37,935 bases of DNA from an uncultured Saprospiraceae bacterium (GTDB taxonomy: Bacteria > Bacteroidota > Bacteroidia > Chitinophagales > Saprospiraceae), in contig CALJIQ010000113.1 in the NCBI GenBank assembly GCA_937973995.1, forward strand, positions 1-37,935. Direction: 5' to 3'. This document shows positions 1 to 9,104 of this stretch, in pieces (the first letter of the stretch is position 1; the number at the start of each line of letters is the position of its first letter). The position numbers and the translations under genes were made by a program. The notes beneath the pieces were generated by a model. The model did no database searches. It saw only the letters and a program-made list of their open reading frames with translations, and was not told the DNA's origin.

Positions 1-141
1 TATCGGCTGAAAACCAATATTTTACGAACCTGACTTTGAAAAAATTAGTTTACTTAGCTCGCTAAACGCACTAATTTTTTCTTCCTCAGAACCGCAAACT
101 ATTGATCTTCAACTCGAAATAAATTTTAGACATACTCTAAA
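1..141 (+). repeat. Dispersed palindromic MITE-like element, family 1, copy A (left end cut by window edge)
   Basis: Near-identical to 19739-19879 (tatcggctgaaaa.caatatttta.gaacctgactttgaaaaaa ... ttttcaactcgaaataaattttagacatactctaa). Confidence 0.85.
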
Positions 142-152
142 TTGAAAAGCGA

Positions 153-1721
153 ATGACTATTCACTTTTTATCATCAAAATCATTATTAATAACAAGTTGT
201 TGTCTTATAGTTGTCACTGCTTGTACCAATCTTGAACAAGAAGTATTTAGTGAACTAACTCCAGATAACTTTCTCCAAACGGAAGAGGAATTGGTTGCGG
301 CTATTGGTCCTGCTTATACTTCATTATACCCATACATGGGGACTACTTCTCTTTGGGCTGCTCAAGAAATTTCTTCTGATGAACTGGTTGTGCCTACAAG
401 GGGGGCTGATTGGGATGATGGAGGACATTGGGTGAGATTACATCAACATGCTTGGACACCTGATGATCCGACCATTAATAACACTTGGGATTTCCTTTAC
501 AATGGAGTGTTTACCTGTAATCGCCTCTTGTTTGAATTAGAGGAACTAGATCGCCCAATTACCATTCCATTTAGTCGAGAGATAAGAGTGTTGCGAGCTA
601 TCTATTATTTATGGTTGTTGGATGTATATGGGAATGTTCCGATCATAACAAGCCATATTATAGATGATTTCTTTCCTAGAACGGTACCACGTGAAAAGGT
701 ATATGAGTTTGTTGAATCTGAATTATTGAGGAATTTGCCATCAGTAACTAAAAAAGTAGATGGAACTACTTACAGTAAAGTGAACCAAATGGTAGTCCAT
801 GCGGCGTTAGCGAACTTATACCTAAATGCTCAAGTGTATAAGGATTCATCGGAATGGCCCAAAGCAATTGCAGCTTGCGATGTCATCATTGATTCTGGTA
901 ACTATCAGATGGAAAGAGATTACTTCGCAAATTTTGATGTAGATAACGCAAGTTCTTCAGAATTTATTTTTGCTATTCCTTATGATGCAACCTATGCTTC
1001 AGGATTGCAAATAGCTGTGCATACGTTGAGCCCTCTTCACCAGCAAACGTATGACCTAGCAATTTCTCCTTTGAATGGATGGTGTACTTTGAAAGAATTT
1101 TATGATTCTTATGAGGATGGAGATATTAGGAAAGGAATGCCTAGTACAGAAGAAGGACCTTTTATGGGCAGAGGTAATTTTTTGGTTGGTCCCCAATGGG
1201 ACCTATCAGGTGTCGTAAGATTAATGGATACAAACGCTGTCAATACCAGCATTGACCCTGACGGACCGCCCTTTACTTTGCGATCAGAAATTAATGAATT
1301 ATTTCCAAGTGCTTGGAACGAAGCTGGAGCTAGAATAGGGAAGTATGAAATAGAAATCGGTGGAACTTTCGATATGAATAATGATTTTCCTATCTATCGT
1401 TATACAGATATATTACTCATCAAAGCAGAAGCTCTTTGGAGAAAGAATCCGAATGATATAGAAGCCCTGGAGTTGGTGAATCAGGTTCGAGCAAGAGCTG
1501 GAGTTATTCCATTTACAGAATTAACGGCAGAGAATTTACTGGCTGAAAGAGGAAGAGAGTTTTTCGCAGAATCTAAGCGACGTACAGACCTTATCCGTTT
1601 TGGAAAATTTACAGATGCTTGGTGGGAGAAAAATCTTCAAGAGTCTTGTAAAACGCTATTTCCTATTCCGCAAAACCAACTAGATGCTAATCCTAATTTA
1701 TTCCAAAACCCATGCTATTAG
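153..1721 (+). CDS. SusD/RagB family nutrient-binding outer membrane lipoprotein
   Basis: Lipobox (LIVVTAC), N-terminal TEEELVAAIGPAYTSLYPY, C-terminal YRYTDILLIKAEALWR...ELVNQVRARAG...LLAERGREFFAESKRRTDLIRFGKF typical of SusD. Confidence 0.95.
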   Translation: MTIHFLSSKSLLITSCCLIVVTACTNLEQEVFSELTPDNFLQTEEELVAAIGPAYTSLYPYMGTTSLWAAQEISSDELVVPTRGADWDDGGHWVRLHQHAWTPDDPTINNTWDFLYNGVFTCNRLLFELEELDRPITIPFSREIRVLRAIYYLWLLDVYGNVPIITSHIIDDFFPRTVPREKVYEFVESELLRNLPSVTKKVDGTTYSKVNQMVVHAALANLYLNAQVYKDSSEWPKAIAACDVIIDSGNYQMERDYFANFDVDNASSSEFIFAIPYDATYASGLQIAVHTLSPLHQQTYDLAISPLNGWCTLKEFYDSYEDGDIRKGMPSTEEGPFMGRGNFLVGPQWDLSGVVRLMDTNAVNTSIDPDGPPFTLRSEINELFPSAWNEAGARIGKYEIEIGGTFDMNNDFPIYRYTDILLIKAEALWRKNPNDIEALELVNQVRARAGVIPFTELTAENLLAERGREFFAESKRRTDLIRFGKFTDAWWEKNLQESCKTLFPIPQNQLDANPNLFQNPCY

Positions 1722-1751
1722 GAAATAATTTTATCTTCTTGTGTGAGATAT

Positions 1752-1790
1752 AAAAAAGGGCGATTAGTTATAAACCAATCGCCCTTTTTT
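1752..1790. terminator. Bidirectional intrinsic terminator between convergent genes
   Basis: Perfect 14-bp stem aaaaaagggcgatt / aatcgccctttttt with terminal A/T tracts. Confidence 0.9.
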
Positions 1791-1810
1791 GACTAAGTTT
1801 AAATCAGCGC

Positions 1811-3412
1811 TTAATGGAAAGAAGCCTTCACACCAAAGGAGATCGCCCAAGAATTAATAACATCTTGTGTAGGACCAATTCTAGTTTTGTTAGAAATATA
1901 ATGATTGTATTCTGGCTCAAAAAATATACTCCATTTAGGAGATGGATAATATTCTGCGCCAAAGCCAAAGTTAGCGGTATAGAACCTATTTTCTCTGAAA
2001 GTATCTCCACCGAATAATCCTCTATTATATTCGATCTTAGCTAGTCTAGAAGAGGCAGCTATATTATTAAATAATTTACTACTGGCTTGTGGCGTGTCCA
2101 CAATATCGTATTGCGCTCTTAGAATGGCGTTCATTGCTGCACCGGTTTTTACGTATAAATGCAATTTTCCTTTACCTAAAACAGCATAGTTAATTAGCAG
2201 ATTTACAGGAATGCGAACGGTCTGTAGCTCAATCTTTTTAAACTGCTTTAAATTAATTCCACTACCTCTTTCATAAGCATCATCTATATTAGGTGCATAA
2301 GATTTAGCTGCATAAACCAAACCCGTTTCTATCTCGAGCGAATTATATTTAAAACCTAAAGTGAAACCACTACCATATCCATTTCCTTTTTGAGTGAGCG
2401 CACTCGTGGAAAGAATTTGACTAACTGAGGTGGATCGCTGTGCACTTGTACCGCCAACATGAGCGACCATTCCAAACCTAAATCGAGCAGGTATTTTAGC
2501 TTTTTCACACTTCTTACATCCCAAAGGAACAGTAGCAGTTGCTAGACTAGCCGGTTGTAAAGAAGGAAGTACCTCTACGAAAACAGAATTGCTCAATCCT
2601 ACATAATCCAAATGACGAGTCATCTCTGGAACCGTAATCGTTAACCCTGTTTTACCGTCAATCCCAAATGCTAGTTGTTGTATGCTAAGTTGGGAGGAAA
2701 CGCCATTAACGGCAATCGAGTTAAGCGTAGGAGGGATAAATAAACGATTATCAGTAGGCATATCTTCTGCTACCACCACTTGCATGGTTGGTGTGAAAAT
2801 AGTGGTGGCAATAGCTGCTTCGTTCTCCTTTTCTTTTTGTACTGGAACTTGTGCCAGTGGTTTGTCAACGTTTTGGGTAGTAGGGGTATAGACAGGTGGT
2901 GGATTTTTTAGCTCTTGATTTTCTTCTATGGTTTTAGGGGAAATAGGGAGACTTTGTATAGGGTGGAAATCAGGAAAATATTGATAAAAGTTAAGGAGTA
3001 ATAAAATTAAGATGGTGAACTCAGCCACCTTATTCTTAAATAAACTTTCCTTAACTGCTTTTTCTCTTCTTAATCTTTCCGCTAATAATTCCCAATGGCT
3101 AGCTTGATAAGCTGGATTAATTCTGGCTACTTTGGATTTTACCTCTGTATCAAACACTTTATTGGGGATGCCGGCTTGGTCCAAGGCGGCCTGCATTCTA
3201 TTCCAGTCAGGTACTTCTATATCAGAAGAGAAGTTTTCTAATTTCCCACTAATAATAGCATCAAACGCCGCTTCTTTGGAAGAAGCAATAGCACTTCCCG
3301 CTTCCGCATCAAGGGCGGATTCCAATCGCTGCCAATGGTCCCCATTGAAGGGAACCTCTAGTTGCCGCATAGATGCTTTTATATGTTCGTCAAATTGGTT
3401 ATTTTCCATCAA
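1811..3412 (-). CDS. Outer-membrane beta-barrel protein with cytosolic N-terminal region and one TM helix, downstream of ECF sigma gene
   Basis: TM segment (FTILILLLLNFYQYF), C-terminal barrel-like strands ending in aromatic residue; gene directly follows a sigma-factor ORF. Confidence 0.75.
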   Translation of the reverse strand: MMENNQFDEHIKASMRQLEVPFNGDHWQRLESALDAEAGSAIASSKEAAFDAIISGKLENFSSDIEVPDWNRMQAALDQAGIPNKVFDTEVKSKVARINPAYQASHWELLAERLRREKAVKESLFKNKVAEFTILILLLLNFYQYFPDFHPIQSLPISPKTIEENQELKNPPPVYTPTTQNVDKPLAQVPVQKEKENEAAIATTIFTPTMQVVVAEDMPTDNRLFIPPTLNSIAVNGVSSQLSIQQLAFGIDGKTGLTITVPEMTRHLDYVGLSNSVFVEVLPSLQPASLATATVPLGCKKCEKAKIPARFRFGMVAHVGGTSAQRSTSVSQILSTSALTQKGNGYGSGFTLGFKYNSLEIETGLVYAAKSYAPNIDDAYERGSGINLKQFKKIELQTVRIPVNLLINYAVLGKGKLHLYVKTGAAMNAILRAQYDIVDTPQASSKLFNNIAASSRLAKIEYNRGLFGGDTFRENRFYTANFGFGAEYYPSPKWSIFFEPEYNHYISNKTRIGPTQDVINSWAISFGVKASFH

Positions 3413-3426
3413 TACGTTCAGTTTCT

Positions 3427-3987
3427 TTAGTGTTCCTTAATACCTGCAAGAATTTCTTGCAATTTTGATCTAGCTTTCACTAAATTAGATCTAGAGGTAC
3501 TTTCTGTTATGCCTAGTAATTCTGCCACCTCTTTATGTGGGTATCCTTCAATGATATTCAAATTGAATACCGTTCTATAAGAAGGACTCAGTTGTTGTAT
3601 CGCTATTAGGATTTCTTTTTCCGTACATTGGCTAACCGCATCTGCATCTACCGAAGGTACTTCAAAAGCTTCGCCAATATCTTCTGTACGTTGTCTAACC
3701 GTTTTTCTATAGCTATCAATAGCCGTATTTACCATAATTCGGCGAATCCAAGCACTCAAAGAAGTGCCCACTTGATATTGACCTATATTTTTAAACACCT
3801 TAATAAAGCCATCATGTAATATGTCTAGGGCATCCGCTTCGCAATTGGCATAACGAAGACAAACACCCATCATCTTACTGTAATGAGCTTCATACAATTC
3901 TTTTTGCGCCCAGCGTTCATTGCGGACGCAAGCATTTATAAATTCCTGTTCCCCGCCGTATTCATAAGGAATAGTAATGTCCATCAT
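3427..3987 (-). CDS. ECF RNA polymerase sigma factor
   Basis: Region 2 (ALDILHDGFIKVFKNIGQY...LSAWIRRIMVNTAIDSYRK) and region 4 (LSPSYRTVFNLNIIEGYPHKEVAELLGITESTSRSNLVKARSKL). Confidence 0.92.
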   Translation of the reverse strand: MMDITIPYEYGGEQEFINACVRNERWAQKELYEAHYSKMMGVCLRYANCEADALDILHDGFIKVFKNIGQYQVGTSLSAWIRRIMVNTAIDSYRKTVRQRTEDIGEAFEVPSVDADAVSQCTEKEILIAIQQLSPSYRTVFNLNIIEGYPHKEVAELLGITESTSRSNLVKARSKLQEILAGIKEH

Positions 3988-4165
3988 GAATAATGAATTT
4001 GATAATTCGGAATATACCAGAGAGAAATGCTTTTATTGAGATAGCTTAACCCTATACATTTAAATGTAGGTTTTTTTTTAGAGAACGCCAAGAAAATAGA
4101 TTACCAAAAGGGCTATTTGCTTATTGAGAAACGAATTGAAGGAAGGATTTGCTGCCACGTAAAGG

Positions 4166-4234
4166 AAATTCCAAGTACCAAATTCCAAAAAGAGATAAGG
4201 TATATTGGAATTTGGTGCTTGAAATTTGGAATTT
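4166..4234. repeat. Imperfect intergenic palindrome
   Basis: CAAGTACCAAATTCCA (4172-4187) pairs with TGGAATTTGGTGCTTG (4206-4221), 15/16. Confidence 0.75.
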
Positions 4235-4564
4235 TAAAAATAGCTTGCTTTTATAGGAATTTTTTATATAAATTTGTGGAACGTTGTCAAAACGTAGATT
4301 AGTATTTGAAATAATTCACGTATCTAGCCCTTTTCGGTTAAATTTGTGTTAACAGGTAGCCAAAAAATAGCATTGAACCTTCTTTTGTTGCAACTTGGCT
4401 TCGTATTTGAAACGATACTAGAAATTTCGTTCTTCATTTTCTTCATTTCATAAAATAATTCTTCTATAAGTTAAAACTTTTACACTTAACAAATTTTAAT
4501 TTTTCATTTGTACACAATGCCTTTTGGTAGGTATTCCTGTATAATCAGTTAAAAGACGCTAAGT

Positions 4565-5146
4565 ATGGAAGTTTTAAAGCTTAATGACCAGCAACTAATT
4601 GCCGAATACTTAAATGGCAACGAAAAAGCATTCGAAGAATTACTCTCCCGTCACAAGGACAAAATCTACACTTCTATCTATCTGTTTGTGAAAGACCACA
4701 GTCTTGCAGAAGATATTTTCCAAGAAGTTTTCATCAAAATTATTGACACCTTAAGAAAAGGTAAATACAACCACGAAGGTAAATTTCTTCAGTGGGCATT
4801 GCGTATTTCCTATAATATGTGTGTTGATTATTTCCGACGTACTCGTCGAAGACCTAAGGTATCTCCTACAGAGACCTTCGATATTTTTGATGTACTACAA
4901 AATCCTGACTTGAATGCGGAGCAAAGCATTATCAAAAGTCAGACACATCAAAAAATCCGAAACTTAGTAGATATGCTTCCTCCCGAGCAAAGAGAAGTTG
5001 TGATTTTGCGCCACTATGCGGATATGAGCTTTAAAGAAATCGCTCAATTGACAAGAGTAAGTATCAATACTGCCTTAGGTAGAATGCGATATGCCCTTAT
5101 TAATATCCGTAAAATGGTGGAAGAGAAAGAGGTAGTACTACAGTAG
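4565..5146 (+). CDS. ECF/sigma-70 family RNA polymerase sigma factor
   Basis: SLAEDIFQEVFIKIIDTL, FLQWALRISYNMCVDYFRRTRR, LPPEQREVVILRHYADMSFKEIAQLTRVSINTALGRMRYAL. Confidence 0.93.
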   Translation: MEVLKLNDQQLIAEYLNGNEKAFEELLSRHKDKIYTSIYLFVKDHSLAEDIFQEVFIKIIDTLRKGKYNHEGKFLQWALRISYNMCVDYFRRTRRRPKVSPTETFDIFDVLQNPDLNAEQSIIKSQTHQKIRNLVDMLPPEQREVVILRHYADMSFKEIAQLTRVSINTALGRMRYALINIRKMVEEKEVVLQ

Positions 5147-5348
5147 AAAAAATTCCATTACTTAGATAAAATCAATTAGTGAATGAATTAAAAATGAGTA
5201 GCAATTCAATTTATTCATTTACTCATTGATTGATGCCACCCCTAAGCTGTCGGGTCATCCTTAGTTGATAAACCGATTATCATGTGAAAGCGGTTACTTT
5301 ATTGTTTCCAATTTCACATTGATTATAATCCCCCTATATATACTTTTT

Positions 5349-5386
5349 AGTAGCGATACGTTTGCTTTATGCATCGTATCGCTACT
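5349..5386. terminator. Strong stem-loop (possible terminator) in acs upstream region
   Basis: Perfect 12-bp stem agtagcgatacg / cgtatcgctact, followed by T-rich sequence. Confidence 0.6.
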
Positions 5387-5618
5387 TTGTTTTGGAGGCA
5401 ATCATTATCCCGTTACTTTCCGTCACGGGATAATTTTGAAAAGAAATGAGGAAGATTCCTCAAAGGAATCATTTCCTTTTCCTTTCAAACAGGCAGTTTT
5501 ATATAATTACTCTCCATCCGCTTCTTCATTTATCTTTTTTTTAAATCTTTCCTTACCTTTGGTTCTCCAGAAATCACGAGTGGTAGTCCGTCCATCGTCT
5601 AATTACTAAAAAAGCATC

Positions 5619-7517
5619 ATGACATTACAGATCAAATCACTTAAACAATACAAGAGTGTCTATAAGAAAAGCGTCAAAGACCCTGAAGGCTTTTGGGCAG
5701 AACAAGCGGAAACTTTTCAATGGCAGAAAAAATGGGATACGACCTTAGAGTGGGACTTTAAAGAACCGAGTGTCAAATGGTTTAAAGGAGGTAAATTAAA
5801 TATTACAGAGAATTGCTTAGATCGACATTTGAAAGATAGAGGCGATCAAGCTGCTATTATATGGGAACCTAATAATCCAGAGGAAGCAGCCATCACTTAT
5901 ACGTATAAAGAGTTACATGCTGAAGTGTGCAAATTTGCGAATGCCCTACGGGCCAATGGCATCAAAAAAGGAGATCGAATTTGTTTCTATATGCCGATGG
6001 TGCCAGAGTTAGCGATTGGGGTATTGGCTTGTGCTAGGATAGGGGCGATACACTCGGTAGTGTTTGCAGGATTTTCAGCGACTGCTTTAGCGGATAGAAT
6101 CAAAGATGCTTCTTGTAAAATGGTGATCTGTTCGGATTATAATTCCAGAGGAACCAAAAACATCCCCGTAAAAGCAGTAGTAGATGATGCCCTGAAGCAA
6201 GGTTGTAAAAGTATAGAAACCGTAATTGTGCATAAAAACACAGGTGGCAAAATCAAATGGAATAAGAAAGATAAATGGTGGCATGAAGTAATGAAGCGTA
6301 GGCGTTCTACTTGTAAACCTGCTACAATGGATGCAGAGGACATGCTCTTCATTTTATATACTTCTGGATCTACAGGAAAACCCAAAGGAGTGGTGCATAC
6401 CTGTGGAGGATATATGGTATATACTTGCTTTTCTTTTAAAAATGTTTTCCAATATAAAGAGGGTGATGTGTATTGGTGTACAGCGGATATTGGTTGGATA
6501 ACGGGTCACTCTTATATCGTATATGGTCCGCTATTGGCAGGCGCAACAACCATGATGTTTGAAGGAGTTCCAACCTATCCAGATGCAGGTCGCTTCTGGC
6601 AAATCTGTGAAAAACATAAGGTCAATCAATTCTATACCGCCCCTACTGCGATCCGTGCCTTAATGGCAAAAGGAGATGAATTTGTAGAGGGCTATGATTT
6701 AAGCGATTTAAAGGTTATTGGCTCAGTAGGAGAACCGATTAATGAGGAGGCTTGGCATTGGTATAATGAAAAAGTGGGAAAAGGGAATGCTCCCATCGTA
6801 GATACTTGGTGGCAAACCGAAACAGGGGGTATTATGATTACGCCTTTGCCAGGGATTACGGATACAAAGCCTTGCTATGCGTCTTATCCGATGCCCGGTA
6901 TTCAACCCGTTTTGGTTAATGCAGAAGGGAAGGAAGTAAAAGGCAATGATGTAGAGGGCTTATTATGTATTAAATTTCCTTGGCCTTCTATGATTCGAAC
7001 GACTTATGGCGATCATGAGCGCTGCCGACAAGTGTATTTTTCTGCCTTTGAAAATATGTATTTTACAGGTGACGGTTGTCGTAGAGATGAAGAGGGACGA
7101 TTAAGAATTATTGGACGGGTAGATGATGTCATCAATGTATCTGGACATAGAATGGGGACTGCCGAGGTAGAAAATGCCATCAACGAACATGCGGGTGTGA
7201 TTGAATCAGCAGTCGTAGGTTATCCGCATGACATAAAAGGGCAGGGTATATTCGCTTACATCATTGCCCAAGAAGGAATAAAAGACAATGCCGCTTTTGA
7301 AAAAGGGGTAAGAGCTACCGTAACCAAAGTGATTGGTCCTATTGCTAAACCTGATAAAATATTAATAGTCCCAGGATTACCCAAAACTCGATCTGGTAAA
7401 ATCATGCGCCGTCTTTTACGAAAAATTGCATCGGGTGATGCCTCTAATTTAGGAGATACCTCGACTTTATTGAACCCAGAAGTGGTCAATGCTATTCGGA
7501 AAGCGGCTGGGGTGTAA
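5619..7517 (+). CDS. acs: Acetyl-CoA synthetase (acetate--CoA ligase, AMP-forming)
   Basis: YTSGSTGKPKGVVHT, DTWWQTETGGIMITP, VDDVINVSGHRMGTAEVE, LPKTRSGKIMRRLLRKIASG. Confidence 0.97.
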   Translation: MTLQIKSLKQYKSVYKKSVKDPEGFWAEQAETFQWQKKWDTTLEWDFKEPSVKWFKGGKLNITENCLDRHLKDRGDQAAIIWEPNNPEEAAITYTYKELHAEVCKFANALRANGIKKGDRICFYMPMVPELAIGVLACARIGAIHSVVFAGFSATALADRIKDASCKMVICSDYNSRGTKNIPVKAVVDDALKQGCKSIETVIVHKNTGGKIKWNKKDKWWHEVMKRRRSTCKPATMDAEDMLFILYTSGSTGKPKGVVHTCGGYMVYTCFSFKNVFQYKEGDVYWCTADIGWITGHSYIVYGPLLAGATTMMFEGVPTYPDAGRFWQICEKHKVNQFYTAPTAIRALMAKGDEFVEGYDLSDLKVIGSVGEPINEEAWHWYNEKVGKGNAPIVDTWWQTETGGIMITPLPGITDTKPCYASYPMPGIQPVLVNAEGKEVKGNDVEGLLCIKFPWPSMIRTTYGDHERCRQVYFSAFENMYFTGDGCRRDEEGRLRIIGRVDDVINVSGHRMGTAEVENAINEHAGVIESAVVGYPHDIKGQGIFAYIIAQEGIKDNAAFEKGVRATVTKVIGPIAKPDKILIVPGLPKTRSGKIMRRLLRKIASGDASNLGDTSTLLNPEVVNAIRKAAGV

Positions 7518-7539
7518 GGGACTTTAGAAACACAGTTAG

Positions 7540-7680
7540 CGCAAAGGCCCGCTAGCGCAAAGGCTCTGCCTTGTGCTGATTATTTTAAAGGCTCAGCCTT
7601 TAGGATAGTAGGCATAAGGCAGAGCCTTTATGCCAGCGAGTACAAGCAGAGCCTTCATGCCAGCGAGTGTAAGCTTTTAA
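7540..7680. repeat. REP-like GC-rich repeated palindromes
   Basis: Repeated GCTCTGCCTT / AAGGCAGAGC and TGCCAGCGAG units in direct and inverted orientation. Confidence 0.75.
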
Positions 7681-7874
7681 AATATAATGATTAAATAGGA
7701 CGTTCGTTTTAACAAGAATATTTAGGGAAATCAGGGCTTCATTTTATTCTTTTACTCATGGAGAAGTTACCTTAACGTTCCATTAATAACAATTCTTACC
7801 TTTTTTTCGTCTGATAAGAGAACGACGATATTTTTCCCGTTCCTTAGCGTAGAATAGCGCATAAATTCCATTTA

Positions 7875-8846
7875 ATGAAAAAAATATTTCCATTTATAGT
7901 CCTCTTGTTTGTCAGCATTACCACTTTTGGACAGGAGGCAGCAGAGATGCAAAAAGCGGTTAAGGATACCATTCAAAAAACTACGTATCAACCACCCGTT
8001 AATGCGCTACTATGGGCGATTTCTGGTAAGGATTTAAAAGATACTTCTTATTTATACGGTACCATCCATTTAATTGGAAAAGAAGATTTCTTTTTGACAG
8101 AAGCAACCAAGAAAGCATTTGATGCTAGTAAAAAAGTAGTCTTTGAAATCAATTTGGAGAACATGAATGATATGATGTCTCAGTTTGGTTTATTAATGAA
8201 GGCTTTTATGGCAGATGGTAAAACCTTAAAAGACTTAATGAAGGAAGAAGACTATAAAGAGGTAAAGGAGCACTTTGCACAAAAAGGGATGACCGACTTC
8301 TTGTGGAATATGATGGAACGTATAAAGCCTATGTTTTTGACCATGTTTGCGTCCACAGATTTAACAGGCGAAAACCCTATGATGTCTGGAGATATGAAGA
8401 GTTATGAAATGGAGTTAATGGCAAAAGCTAAATTACAAAAGAAACCTATGGATGGTTTAGAGACAGCAGAATATCAAATGAGTATGTTTGATAGCATTCC
8501 TTATGATGCGCAAGCACAGATGCTTTTGCAAAGTATTCGAGTGGATAGTGTGGCGAGTAATGAAATGGAAGAAATGGTGGAGCTATACAAAAACCAAGAC
8601 ATCAATGGCATGATTAGTATGTTCGATGAAGATGAGGAAGGTATTGGTAAATACGAAGATTTCTTACTCATCAATAGAAATAAAAACTGGATCCCTGTCA
8701 TGGGTGAAATGATGATTAAACAACCTACTTTCTTTGGAGTGGGGGCTGGTCATTTAGCGGGAGAATTTGGAGTGATTAATTTGCTAAAAGAACAGGGCTA
8801 TACGTTGACTCCTATTAAAGACAAAACCGTCTTGCGCAGGTTATAA
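7875..8846 (+). CDS. TraB/GumN family protein
   Basis: Signal peptide; NALLWAISGKDLKDTSYLYGTIHLIGKEDF...KKVVFEINLEN, C-terminal RNKNWIPVMGEMM...FFGVGAGHLAGEFGVINLLKEQGYTL. Confidence 0.9.
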   Translation: MKKIFPFIVLLFVSITTFGQEAAEMQKAVKDTIQKTTYQPPVNALLWAISGKDLKDTSYLYGTIHLIGKEDFFLTEATKKAFDASKKVVFEINLENMNDMMSQFGLLMKAFMADGKTLKDLMKEEDYKEVKEHFAQKGMTDFLWNMMERIKPMFLTMFASTDLTGENPMMSGDMKSYEMELMAKAKLQKKPMDGLETAEYQMSMFDSIPYDAQAQMLLQSIRVDSVASNEMEEMVELYKNQDINGMISMFDEDEEGIGKYEDFLLINRNKNWIPVMGEMMIKQPTFFGVGAGHLAGEFGVINLLKEQGYTLTPIKDKTVLRRL

Positions 8847-8874
8847 GCAGATATTCCGAATTTTATAAATAAGC

Positions 8875-8947
8875 AAAGGTTGTAAGCGGCATAAAAAAAG
8901 GCAAGTTTTTAAAAAACTTGCCTTTTTTTATGCCGCTTACAACCTTT
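8875..8947. terminator. Perfect 36-bp-arm palindrome, likely terminator core
   Basis: Arms 8875-8910 and 8912-8947 are exact reverse complements; inner aaggcaagttttt/aaaaacttgccttttttt. Confidence 0.85.
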
Positions 8948-9104
8948 ACTGTGGGTCGTTCCTAACCAGTTTTGTAGGGGATAAAGATTTTTTTTGACGA
9001 ACGTATTCGCTTTTAAGTCGAAAGGAGGTAAATTGTCAATGAAAGATCAATAGTCTCTTTCTTTTTCTTCATGAACCATCCTGATACAAAATTTCTTAAA
9101 ATCA

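Noticed and set aside
3132-3440. 102-aa ORF antisense to the beta-barrel gene
   Set aside because: Fully antisense to a well-supported CDS.
1811-3987. ECF sigma plus beta-barrel operon as a novel system
   Set aside because: This pairing is very common in Bacteroidota; annotated but not scored as unusual.
5265-5609. 114-aa plus-strand ORF before acs
   Set aside because: Low-complexity hydrophobic/serine-rich translation, covers several stem-loops, no recognisable domain; likely spurious.
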